From Desulfopila inferna (GTDB taxonomy: Bacteria > Desulfobacterota > Desulfobulbia > Desulfobulbales > Desulfocapsaceae), in NCBI RefSeq assembly GCF_016919005.1, contig NZ_JAFFQE010000006.1:1-64000 (forward strand): a stretch of 64,000 bases of DNA, written 5' to 3'. Shown piece by piece: positions 37,030-44,985 of this stretch. Under the pieces are notes generated by a model. The model searched no databases. It had not been told where the DNA came from and saw only the letters and a list, made by a program, of their open reading frames with translations. Made by a program: the position numbers and the translations under genes. Within the stretch, counting starts at the first letter, position 1; each line of letters opens with the position of its first letter.

Positions 37030-39591
37030 TTGATTACCAAAAAGCCATTATTTTACTGGATACTCCACAAGTACAGAGGCCTGCAGTTCCTCTTGCTTTT
37101 TCTGATCGTCTCCAGTCTCTTTTTCAAGGTATTTCCCCTTGAAATGCAGAGAAAAATCATCAATATCGCCATTAATCTGAGAAAACTCGAACTGCTCTAT
37201 CTCTACTGTGGTCTGTATATGGGTGCCGTGCTGATAGCCGGACTGATTAAATATTATATCAACTGGCTCCAGGCTATAATCGGTCAGAAAATTCTGATTG
37301 AAATGCGCCGGGAGCTCTACAATCATGTTCTTAAGCTTCCTCTCCAGTTTTTCCATAGAACTCAGACAGGCATCATAATTTCGGCCATGACTTCCGAGCT
37401 CAATGCCGTGGGAACTTTTCTGGGAGGAGCATTGGCCATTCCCATTTCCTCGATTTTAACTTTTCTCGCCTTTCTGGGTTTCATGATTTATCTCAACCCT
37501 GTCCTGGGAATTCTGACCACATTAATATATCCCTTCGAATTTATAGTTATTCCCATGCTACAAAAGAGATATAACATCCTCAACCGCTCACGGGTACACA
37601 CCGTTCGCTCCATGGCTAATCTGGTAAATGAATCCATTTCCGGTATCCACGAGGTGCAGAGCAACAGCAGTTTCCAACTGGAGCAGGGCAAGCTGGATTA
37701 CTATATCAAAAAGCTCTACAGAACGATGAGCAAACTGTTTATCTTCAAGTATGGCATCAAATTCAGCAACAATTTCTTCCAGAGCCTTGGTCCCTTTCTT
37801 CTTTTCCTGATCGGCGGGTATCTTGCCATCAATGGGCAGTTCACCATCGGAGCGCTGGTTGCCTTTTTATCCGCCTATGAAAAGGTGTACGATCCCTGGA
37901 AGGAAATGATAGAATATTACCAGATGTATCAGGATGCCCAGGTCCGCTATCGACAAATCATGGAAACCTTTGACAGTAGCGAACGAACGTTGCTGGAAAT
38001 ACCAGAAAATAAAGAGGCGATAACTCTGCAGGGAACAATCGAAGCAAGAAACCTCGGCTTTCAAATCAGCAGTGACGTGCAACTGCTGGAAGACATATCC
38101 TTCGACCTCGAAGCCGGGCAGCATCTTGCCCTCATCGGATTTTCAGGATCCGGCAAGAGCACTTTGAGTCATTTGCTGAGCCAGCTGCTCAATTATACCG
38201 ACGGTACTCTCAAAATAGACGGTCATGAAGTAAACAGTCTCAGCAAACTTGATATTGCCCGAAACATCAGCGTAGTTTCACAACAGCCTTTCATCTTCAC
38301 CGGAACGGTAAATGATAATCTTCTCTATTCCTGCGTGGCCCTGCGTTTGGCTGGTATAACCGAGGAACTGCCCGGCAGGGAAAAAGTGCTGGCCATGATG
38401 CGGGAGGTCGGCCTTGAAGCGGATGTCATCCGCTGGGGTTACCGGTCTGTATTGCCACTTGAAAAAGCACAGCAACTTGCAGATAAAATTCTCTCCATGC
38501 GCCGAATTATCCATAACACCTTGCGGGATGAGTTCGATGGTGTTGTTGAATTTTATGATTCCGAAGCATTTCTGGAATACTCCACAATCGGACAAAACAT
38601 TATCTTTGGAGAATACACCGGTAATTACAGCAGTGATTATCTTCTTAATCGCAAAGATTTCCTCAATTTTCTCAAACAAACGAACCTTGAAGAAACGCTT
38701 TTGGTCCTTGGTAGAAATATTGCTGAAACCACGGTGACGCTGCTCCACGACATGCGTGAAGATGATTTTTTCTTCCAGGGAAGTCCTATGGAACCGGGAG
38801 AATATGACAGTTACGCCGGAATTATTAAAAAACTGCAGAAAACAAGCCTGATTAATCTCCGCAAAAATGAAAGACATGATCTTCTCAAATTAGCACTCCT
38901 CTATATTCCCGGAAAACATAAAATCTATACCCTGCCTGCCAAATTACGTTCTGCCATTATTAAGGCCCGACACATCTTTTTATATGAAATTGAAAAAATC
39001 AACCTGGAGCAGTGTAGAGACGGTACCATCCAGCAACATATTCTCCCAATTGAAGGGCATGAAGAAACACAGGAAGCCCCTCTCAGCACGTTCACCCCGT
39101 ACTGCACCAGTCAGTATCTCTTCAATCACACACTTCTTGATAATGTTCTCTTCGGTACGGTCATAGACCGCGAGGTTCTCAGAGACAGCCTGGGAGCACT
39201 GGCAATTCGTCATTTTTCCGAGCAGGGTCTGCTGGATGAGATACTTGAAATAGGCCTTGACTTCCATGTAGGCAGTAAGGGGGACAACCTTTCGGGAGGG
39301 CAGAAGCAGAAGGTTGCACTTGCCAGAGCGCTGCTGAAACAGACCCCTCTTCTTATTCTTGATGAAGCGACGGCGAGCCTGGATAACCAGTCACAAACGC
39401 AAATTCAGAAATATATCGATAGTCGGCTGAAGGGAAACACCACCGTCATTGCCGTGGTGCATCGTCTTGACATGATTTCAGGATATGATCATATTCTCGT
39501 AATGAGAGCAGGGAAAATCGTTGAATCCGGCACATACGATAAACTGCTGAACCAAAAAGGAGTACTCTATGGGCTCATCAATGAAACCTGA
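37030..39591 (+). CDS. ABC exporter with a large repeated insertion in its ATPase domain
   Basis: TTG 37030 is chosen because CCGGAGAAG lies upstream; the longer open frame runs into the previous gene. Residues 1-340 form a six-helix exporter membrane domain. Walker A GFSGSGKST is at about 370, Q-loop VSQQPFIFTGTVNDNLLY at about 415-432, but the signature LSGGQKQKVALARA is only at about 754 and Walker B LLILDEATASLD at about 774. Normal spacing from Walker A to signature is about 110, so some 270 residues are inserted. The insert holds two more Q-loop-like segments, LEYSTIGQNIIFGEY and QYLFNHTLLDNVLFGTV, each followed by a helical stretch. The catalytic motifs are otherwise intact. Confidence 0.82.
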   Translation: MITKKPLFYWILHKYRGLQFLLLFLIVSSLFFKVFPLEMQRKIINIAINLRKLELLYLYCGLYMGAVLIAGLIKYYINWLQAIIGQKILIEMRRELYNHVLKLPLQFFHRTQTGIIISAMTSELNAVGTFLGGALAIPISSILTFLAFLGFMIYLNPVLGILTTLIYPFEFIVIPMLQKRYNILNRSRVHTVRSMANLVNESISGIHEVQSNSSFQLEQGKLDYYIKKLYRTMSKLFIFKYGIKFSNNFFQSLGPFLLFLIGGYLAINGQFTIGALVAFLSAYEKVYDPWKEMIEYYQMYQDAQVRYRQIMETFDSSERTLLEIPENKEAITLQGTIEARNLGFQISSDVQLLEDISFDLEAGQHLALIGFSGSGKSTLSHLLSQLLNYTDGTLKIDGHEVNSLSKLDIARNISVVSQQPFIFTGTVNDNLLYSCVALRLAGITEELPGREKVLAMMREVGLEADVIRWGYRSVLPLEKAQQLADKILSMRRIIHNTLRDEFDGVVEFYDSEAFLEYSTIGQNIIFGEYTGNYSSDYLLNRKDFLNFLKQTNLEETLLVLGRNIAETTVTLLHDMREDDFFFQGSPMEPGEYDSYAGIIKKLQKTSLINLRKNERHDLLKLALLYIPGKHKIYTLPAKLRSAIIKARHIFLYEIEKINLEQCRDGTIQQHILPIEGHEETQEAPLSTFTPYCTSQYLFNHTLLDNVLFGTVIDREVLRDSLGALAIRHFSEQGLLDEILEIGLDFHVGSKGDNLSGGQKQKVALARALLKQTPLLILDEATASLDNQSQTQIQKYIDSRLKGNTTVIAVVHRLDMISGYDHILVMRAGKIVESGTYDKLLNQKGVLYGLINET

Positions 39592-40087
39592 TTTTAAATG
39601 CAAAATTACCTGTGACTTTGAAGTATTACGGAATTCATCGATTTTTGCCGGAGCAGACGGTGAGATGGTAAAACTCTTTGCCTATCTCGCCGGCAGAAAA
39701 AAATATGCCGCTGGTGATTATATTATCCACGAGGGACGGGAAGCAGAAGCCGCCTTTTATCTTCTCTCCGGCAGTGCGGAGGTATCAGTGAGTCACAATG
39801 ACAGGGAAGTCGTGCTGCAGCAGCTCACCCCACCAGTATTTTTTGGAGAACTTGCACTTCTTGCCCGGTTCAAATGGTTTTTTAATGTTCGAGCTCTAGA
39901 GGGATGTGAAACTTTAATTATTACCCGTGAAAGCTTTCAAAAAGTCGTTGAGAAGTTTCCCGCGCGCCGGGAATCCCTTATTGAAAGGATCGTCCAACTG
40001 CGGGTGCAACGACTCATTGAGCAGACATCATTCATGCTGGAAAAGGTCCCTGACTCTATTCTCAATAAAGGGGGTCCTCTGCTCTGA
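39569..40087 (+). CDS. Cyclic-nucleotide-binding-fold protein with altered phosphate cassette
   Basis: 172 residues, one CNB/CAP-type beta-roll (about 20-140) and a C-terminal helix, with no DNA-binding domain. GDYIIHEGREAEAAFYLLSG is the usual beta-roll segment. The phosphate-binding cassette reads FGELALLARFKWFFNVRA. The family norm is GExALLxxxPRTAxVRA, so the Arg, Thr and Ala that hold the cyclic phosphate are replaced by W, F and F. It probably no longer binds cAMP or cGMP and may act as a protein-interaction domain for the ABC exporter, whose gene it overlaps by 23 bases. ATG 39569 has AAGGAG at the right distance. Confidence 0.8.
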   Translation: MGSSMKPDFKCKITCDFEVLRNSSIFAGADGEMVKLFAYLAGRKKYAAGDYIIHEGREAEAAFYLLSGSAEVSVSHNDREVVLQQLTPPVFFGELALLARFKWFFNVRALEGCETLIITRESFQKVVEKFPARRESLIERIVQLRVQRLIEQTSFMLEKVPDSILNKGGPLL

Positions 40088-40719
40088 TGTTTTTAACATT
40101 CCATAATTGCTCTCCGGTGGTGGTAATGATATTTTTTCTTCAATGTATAGCAGCACTTGTTCTTCTTGTCGGCTCTCCGCTCCCGGCTTCATCTTCCGTT
40201 GTGCCTCACGAGATAGCAGGCATCGAACTAGGCGCCAGTGTTGAAAAATATCCGGATTTTGAACTCTCAAACTATCTCAAGGAAACCGTTGTTGTCGATT
40301 GGCACGGTTTCCGGAAGGGCGTTATTTCATATGGAATCTGTAATGCTCCCGGCATTATCGTCAAATTACAAATGAAATATGAGGATTCAAGCAAACGGTT
40401 CTATGATATTCTTATGCACCGTTTTACCGAAAAATATGGCCGCCCAAGCGAGTGGGAAGGCGATTCGTTCGGCATCAATCAGGTCTGGAAGTGGAGGTTC
40501 GTGGACGAAGATGGAAGAAAGATCAATATGATTCTGCAGCACAATATGCAGGATATTGATGAAAACATAGGCAACCAGGTAAAGCTCTATTATCCTGAGA
40601 TGATAGAAAAAGAACGGCTCTGTTTCATAGAGCAGTGTAAACAAATCAGCGATCCGGAACAGCAAGCCAGAAAAGAGAAACTGAAAGAAAGCGGCTGGGA
40701 TTACCTTATTCCCCAATAA
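40087..40719 (+). CDS. Exported protein of unknown function
   Basis: 210 residues. The ATG overlaps the preceding stop by one base. A hydrophobic N-terminus (VVVMIFFLQCIAALVLLVG) ends near SPLPASSS, so it is a signal peptide or membrane anchor. The mature part begins with an IAGIELGASVEKYPDFELS segment like those of short periplasmic proteins with a flexible beta-sheet core and is otherwise hydrophilic and mixed alpha/beta (MILQHNMQDIDENIG). I recognise no family. Its position between the CNB-fold and the DUF-like genes ties it to the same locus. Confidence 0.7.
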   Translation: MFLTFHNCSPVVVMIFFLQCIAALVLLVGSPLPASSSVVPHEIAGIELGASVEKYPDFELSNYLKETVVVDWHGFRKGVISYGICNAPGIIVKLQMKYEDSSKRFYDILMHRFTEKYGRPSEWEGDSFGINQVWKWRFVDEDGRKINMILQHNMQDIDENIGNQVKLYYPEMIEKERLCFIEQCKQISDPEQQARKEKLKESGWDYLIPQ

Positions 40720-40790
40720 ATCGACTTGTCACTTATTTTCCGACTGCTCAACTTGCACCATATCGCCATCAACAATGCCTGGATCATCAA

Positions 40791-41672
40791 ATGGAAAATC
40801 TAGATAATGCTGAACATCGGTGTATCTGCTGGAATGGCATAACCATTAACGTTCCGAATACGTGGGAAGCTACGGTAGCGGGTTCTCACCACCTTCATTT
40901 TGATTGTAACTTCCAGGGGGTCATGGAAATGCGCTGGCTCAACGCATCCTCAAAAAACATCCCGGAACTGATCCAGTCGACCGTCCGACAATATCAAACG
41001 CTTACCGGAACCAAGCTTTTGCAGAAAACCGTGTCCGACAGTATCAAAAAAGATCTTCTCCCTCTTCAAGCCCACCGCTTTGCCACTGAGGACAAAAATA
41101 ACGGCCCTCAGCTCGTCTACCTTCATGATCAGCTTTCTTCAACTTTTGTGATGTTCCAGTTTTTTCGGAAGCTATCCGATATTCAGTTTCGAAGATGTCT
41201 TAAGTCACTACAATTTGCCTCAGCCGATGATACTTGCTCCACCTGGGCAATTCAGGATTTCCGCGTTAGAATACCTCAAGATTTCAGACTGATGAACTAT
41301 ACAATGGATGCAGGTCTCAGTACATTGCATTTCCGAAAGGTCCAAACTGGCCTGCATATCTGCCGACTGGCTCCGGCGGGTGTGCGGCTGCGCGGCAACA
41401 CTCTTGATGAAATACTCGCCTCACTTCTCGATCTGCGTGATTTTCATCCCCAATGGGAGGATTCCGGCAATCGAGTAGATTATGCTCGAAATCCAGGTAT
41501 CTTACAGCAGATCTCTTACCGACTGCAGGGTAAAAAGCCATTCATGGCGGCCACGCTTCGCCATGATTCCGCAGCAGATCGTCTTCTGGGGGTCTTTATG
41601 GAAGGCATTCACCCCCTGGATGATCAACTTCACCATGAAATCACGGCAAGCTATGAAATTACTCCAGTCTGA
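40791..41672 (+). CDS. Protein of unknown function with two similar halves
   Basis: 293 residues, no signal peptide. Each half opens alike: CICWNGITINVPNTWEATVA and later DFRVRIPQDFRLMNYTMD, then a beta strand with aromatic and basic residues. This suggests a tandem duplication of a domain of about 130 residues. It is followed by the PqqD-like gene, which overlaps its end by 20 bases. It is probably cytoplasmic. No known family recognised. Confidence 0.65.
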   Translation: MENLDNAEHRCICWNGITINVPNTWEATVAGSHHLHFDCNFQGVMEMRWLNASSKNIPELIQSTVRQYQTLTGTKLLQKTVSDSIKKDLLPLQAHRFATEDKNNGPQLVYLHDQLSSTFVMFQFFRKLSDIQFRRCLKSLQFASADDTCSTWAIQDFRVRIPQDFRLMNYTMDAGLSTLHFRKVQTGLHICRLAPAGVRLRGNTLDEILASLLDLRDFHPQWEDSGNRVDYARNPGILQQISYRLQGKKPFMAATLRHDSAADRLLGVFMEGIHPLDDQLHHEITASYEITPV

Positions 41673-42036
41673 AAAAAAAGGACCTTCGGCCTTGAGCCGC
41701 CAGGAGGCGCTGAAATGCGTTCCCGTCATCAATACCTCGGTCTCCTTCGCAGCATTGGATTCCGGAGAAATACTCCTGGAGTATCCCTTGCGCTTGAAAC
41801 CATTTTTCCTGAGTGTCTTCCGTCGCTTTCAGCACTCATACCAAATACCGACAAAAAGATTGCAGCTTGATGAAATGGGCAGCCGCGTCTGGAAAGATAT
41901 AGACGGGGAAAACAATGTCCAGAGTATTATCAGCAACTTTGCAGCCGGGTATAATATTACTCTGCATGAAGCGGAAAAATCAGTAACCGTCTTTCTTGCT
42001 GATCTTGGCAGAAGAGGCATTATCGCACTGCGATAG
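41653..42036 (+). CDS. PqqD-like (RRE-fold) protein
   Basis: A 127-residue protein whose C-terminal 80 residues match the PqqD pattern: LQLDEMGSRVWKDIDGENNV, then SIISNFA..YNITLHEAEKSV and FLADLGRRGIIAL. PqqD-type domains bind leader peptides or partner enzymes in peptide modification and export. ATG 41653 is the best start inside the longer frame; it overlaps the previous gene by 20 bases. No radical SAM or precursor peptide gene is near, so here it may serve the ABC exporter instead. Confidence 0.75.
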   Translation: MKLLQSEKKGPSALSRQEALKCVPVINTSVSFAALDSGEILLEYPLRLKPFFLSVFRRFQHSYQIPTKRLQLDEMGSRVWKDIDGENNVQSIISNFAAGYNITLHEAEKSVTVFLADLGRRGIIALR

Positions 42037-42065
42037 CTCACTGGATTGTAGGAAAAGTACCTGAG

Positions 42066-42839
42066 TCATCGCCGCAAATGTTTCTCGATGAGCTGCAGGT
42101 CCTCCCACGTCGCTTTTTTCATTTCCGGATTTTTCAAAAGGAAGGTCGGGTGATAGGTCGGTATTAGCGGAATCTCCCGGTGCTCATCAAGGTGATAAGT
42201 ATAAAATCGTCCGCGCAACCGGGAGAGAGGCTGACTGATCTGCAACAGTGTCCGTGTTGCCGCGATTCCCATTGAACAGATGATTTTAGGAGAGGCAGCG
42301 GCAATCTGTCTCTCCAGATAAGATACACAGGCATCGATATTCTCAGCTTTAGGCTGAACGTCCTGATTTATCCCGCATTTGATGATATTAGACACAAAGG
42401 TTTGGTCGGCGGAGAGATGGATAGCCTGCAGCATCCGCTCAAGCATCAGGTCTTCTTCTCTGCCGAAAACAGCTTCGGTCTTTCCGTCGGCCATCAGCCA
42501 TCCTCCAACGACAAAGAGCCTTATCTGCTTACTTCCTCCTCTGCCGGCAACAGGAATAATTCTTTTCTCTGCCAGACTGCAACCTCGGCAGGTATTAACT
42601 TCTTCAGCTATCTCCACTATTGTGCCCCGGTGGCTGGGCGGCCTTGCGTCCACTTTCCCAGCAGGCCGCTTTGGCTGAAGTTTATCAGTCGTTTCTTTCA
42701 TCGGGGTCTGCAAAGAGAGCTCCGACCGGAGAAATGCCTTTACCTCCTCAGAGCGCGGATAGGTGCAGAGTCCCGAGCCCTCGTGGTAGGACAATAAAGA
42801 ATGAAGCTGCTGTAATATTTCAAGTTTGGTTGAACTCAT
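42066..42839 (-). CDS. Family-4-like uracil-DNA glycosylase with altered motif A
   Basis: 257 residues. Four cysteines fit the iron-sulfur site: CRGCSL, KCGIN and DACVSYL. The later segments SPKIICSMGIAATRTLL, RLRGRFY and TYHPTFLLKNPEMKKATW match family 4/5 uracil-DNA glycosylases. The motif A position, normally GEAPGxxED, reads VGGWLMADGK, so the catalytic loop is changed. An N-terminal extension of about 80 residues with charged linker precedes the domain. It is convergent with the PqqD-like gene. Confidence 0.78.
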   Translation of the reverse strand: MSSTKLEILQQLHSLLSYHEGSGLCTYPRSEEVKAFLRSELSLQTPMKETTDKLQPKRPAGKVDARPPSHRGTIVEIAEEVNTCRGCSLAEKRIIPVAGRGGSKQIRLFVVGGWLMADGKTEAVFGREEDLMLERMLQAIHLSADQTFVSNIIKCGINQDVQPKAENIDACVSYLERQIAAASPKIICSMGIAATRTLLQISQPLSRLRGRFYTYHLDEHREIPLIPTYHPTFLLKNPEMKKATWEDLQLIEKHLRR

Positions 42840-43385
42840 CGGTTTTTGAAACTCCTCACGCAGTTTTGTGAGTCCATCATACCCATTTTCACAAAAGGGA
42901 TCACATATTTTTTCCTAAGACAACAGTTCAACCAGCAACACAAACCCGATCGATAAATTTCTCTGCCATTGGGGAATCCTGAATTTGCGGGAAGAGCCTT
43001 TCTTAATTTTCATATGCACACTAAATAAATTATTTTGAACATGCTCCTATGTTCTTCAAATGACACAATGTCGTGCCGAAGAATCACTGCTTCGACAGTC
43101 AAAATTCATACCACGCCGTAGGACTTTATGGTTACATTGTAGTACCTCGAACACCAATCAAGTGTTGAATATAAATAGACAAAAAATTCACAATCTGCTT
43201 ATTTTTTTCAGGCTAATCTGGAAATTTGTGGTATACTACAACAGAGATAAGATGGAATAGTGCATGATCGATCCGCTATTTTCATCCTTCCGAACCGCAA
43301 TGCATTAAATAGCAAATGCTCATTACTTCAGGAATTGGCACCGTACAAGACTTGCAATCCAAGAAGTGGGCAGGGAGGAGAAGTT

Positions 43386-43760
43386 TTGGACAAAAACGAA
43401 TTTGCAGTCTCCAGAAAAAAACTTGGAAAAACACAGAAACAGCTTGCAGAACTGCTGGGAATGGCCCTAAAAACGGTGCACAGTTACGAGCAGGGCTGGC
43501 GCAAAATACCATCCCATATAGAACGCCAAATGTTTTTTCTTCTCTGTAAACAGAGAGCCCGGCACAAAACCCTCACTCCATGCTGGGAGAAAAAGCAGTG
43601 CGAAGCCAAACTCGATTGTCCAGCCTGGGAATTTCAAAGCGGTCATCTCTGCTGGTTTCTCAGCGGCACAAAATGTGAGGATATAAAAGGAATGACGGAC
43701 GAGGAAAAAATCCAGAAGTGCAGAGAGTGTGAAATTTTGTCTTCTCTTCTCATTGAATAG
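43386..43760 (+). CDS. HTH plus two-CW cysteine-rich protein
   Basis: TTG 43386 is preferred because GGGAGGAG lies just before it; the earlier ATG 43260 gives a non-conserved-looking extension. The 124 residues contain an N-terminal HTH (KKLGKTQKQLAELLGMALKTVHSYEQG) of the XRE type, then a two-CW domain: CWEKKQCEAKLDC and CWFLSGTKC, ending CRECEIL. The cysteines suggest a metal or redox sensor. The gap 42840-43385 before it shows only AT-rich sequence. Confidence 0.75.
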   Translation: MDKNEFAVSRKKLGKTQKQLAELLGMALKTVHSYEQGWRKIPSHIERQMFFLLCKQRARHKTLTPCWEKKQCEAKLDCPAWEFQSGHLCWFLSGTKCEDIKGMTDEEKIQKCRECEILSSLLIE

Positions 43761-43771
43761 TGCTTACTGTC

Positions 43772-43806
43772 CTGCAACAAGGAATTAATCAGTTAATGTT
43801 TTGCAG
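43772..43806 (+). other. Nested hairpin in the leader of the FmdB-type gene
   Basis: CTGCAA (43772-43777) pairs with TTGCAG (43801-43806) and encloses ATTAA-tcag-TTAAT. The stem ends next to the CAGGTGG ribosome-binding site of the gene at 43818, so it could affect its translation or end the upstream transcript. Confidence 0.35.
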
Positions 43807-43817
43807 CAGGTGGATCC

Positions 43818-44009
43818 ATGCCTATTTATGAGTATAAATGTGAAAAATGCGGTACCGTCTTTGAAACTATAGTGGCAGTGCGTTCAAACGACGATATAGT
43901 GTGCAAAAATTGCGGCAGCAGGGAAACCCGCAAGCTGATGTCGGCGGGTATCAAAATCTCTCAAAGCGGAGGCAATCCCGGGTGCCAGCCTCGTGGCGGT
44001 TTCTCTTGA
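43818..44009 (+). CDS. FmdB-type zinc ribbon protein
   Basis: 63 residues beginning MPIYEYKCEKCGTVFE, the diagnostic start of the FmdB regulatory/zinc ribbon family. The second zinc knuckle is CKNCGSRETR. The Gly-rich tail is short and ends GCQPRGGFS. Function is unsettled in the family. CAGGTGG precedes the ATG. A possible terminator follows. Confidence 0.9.
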   Translation: MPIYEYKCEKCGTVFETIVAVRSNDDIVCKNCGSRETRKLMSAGIKISQSGGNPGCQPRGGFS

Positions 44010-44022
44010 GGTTAACACAATT

Positions 44023-44039
44023 GCAGCCGGTCCGGCTGC
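44023..44039 (+). terminator. Possible bidirectional terminator between fmdB and ftsB
   Basis: GCAGCCGG-t-CCGGCTGC is a perfect inverted repeat followed on the plus strand by a T-rich stretch (TTACTTTTCTTTCTT) and lies between two convergent stop codons. Confidence 0.5.
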
Positions 44040-44360
44040 TTACTTTTCTTTCTTACTAAAGTCGAAGATCACCTCGTTCTTCTTCAAAAGACCGTGCTTT
44101 TCTCTGGCCAGACGCTCAAAATATTCAATATCCGTCTGTATTCGCTCAATCTCCTGAAGCATGATCGCATTCTCCTTTTCCAGCTCATTTTTCTGAAGCT
44201 GAAGCGCTTCAAGTCTGTTCTGTTCCCTTTTCAAGGTGACAATGCCCATATTTGGTGCAAAAAGAAGCCATAGAAAGGCTGCGAAGGCCAGCACGGCAAT
44301 AATTCTTGTCAGTCTTTTTCTCTGCAGCGGCGAAAGTACTTTTTTTGGTTTCTTTTTCAT
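44040..44360 (-). CDS. ftsB: Septum formation initiator FtsB/DivIC
   Basis: 106 residues: basic N-terminus, one membrane helix (IIAVLAFAAFLWLLFAPNMG), then a coiled coil with heptads (NRLEALQLQKNELEKENAIML) and the EYFERLAREKHGLLKKNE end that FtsB/DivIC proteins share. It acts in the divisome with FtsL and FtsQ. It stands alone on the minus strand. Confidence 0.9.
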   Translation of the reverse strand: MKKKPKKVLSPLQRKRLTRIIAVLAFAAFLWLLFAPNMGIVTLKREQNRLEALQLQKNELEKENAIMLQEIERIQTDIEYFERLAREKHGLLKKNEVIFDFSKKEK

Positions 44361-44477
44361 TGATGATATCTTAGAATCACTACTTCTAAATGGTTAGGAG
44401 CGTCCGTTCATAAACAGCACTGACTCTCGGAGCCTCATGCTTCGTTTATCGATTGCTCCCAAAATTTTCCCTGACGT

Positions 44478-44897
44478 ATGACTATTCCTCCGGCTGATAT
44501 ATATCTGGTGAGCAGTTGCCTCATGGGCCTGTGTACCCGCTATGACGGCAAACTCAAAGCCAGTGAGGAATGTCGCCTGCTGCTGCAGAGCGCCGTGTGG
44601 ATTCCGATCTGTCCTGAACAGCTCGGAGGACTACCGACTCCGCGAGAGGCAGCCGACATTATCGGCGGCGACGGCCATGACGTTCTAGCCGGCCGGGCCA
44701 AGGTCATCACCAAAAGCGGAGAAGATGTCAGTCGGCAGTTTATCAAAGGAGCACGGCAGGTGCTGGCAATTGCCTTGTCGCAAAAAATCCATTCCGTCAT
44801 CCTCAAATCCCACAGCCCTTCCTGCGGCGCCTCTGGAAAATCAGGGGTTACTGCGGCCCTTCTCAAGGAGAACGGCATCCACCTGGAAGAGTTTTAG
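44478..44897 (+). CDS. DUF523 family protein
   Basis: 139 residues matching the DUF523 family (COG1683): VSSCLMGLCTRYDGK with paired cysteines at the start, PICPEQLGGLPTPREAADI, and SHSPSCGASG near the end. The four cysteines probably hold an iron-sulfur cluster. Members of this family act in sulfur chemistry on modified uracil, but the role here is unknown. Confidence 0.88.
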   Translation: MTIPPADIYLVSSCLMGLCTRYDGKLKASEECRLLLQSAVWIPICPEQLGGLPTPREAADIIGGDGHDVLAGRAKVITKSGEDVSRQFIKGARQVLAIALSQKIHSVILKSHSPSCGASGKSGVTAALLKENGIHLEEF

Positions 44898-44985
44898 TGC
44901 CTTACTCCTACCTCCCCCCTGCAATAATCAACATCCACCAAAGCCCCAATCATCCATCTTAGGTAGCGGATTTATCCAGTGTAGA

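Noticed and set aside
43060-43260. 66-residue frame in the AT-rich gap before the HTH gene
   Set aside because: Composition and start context look random.
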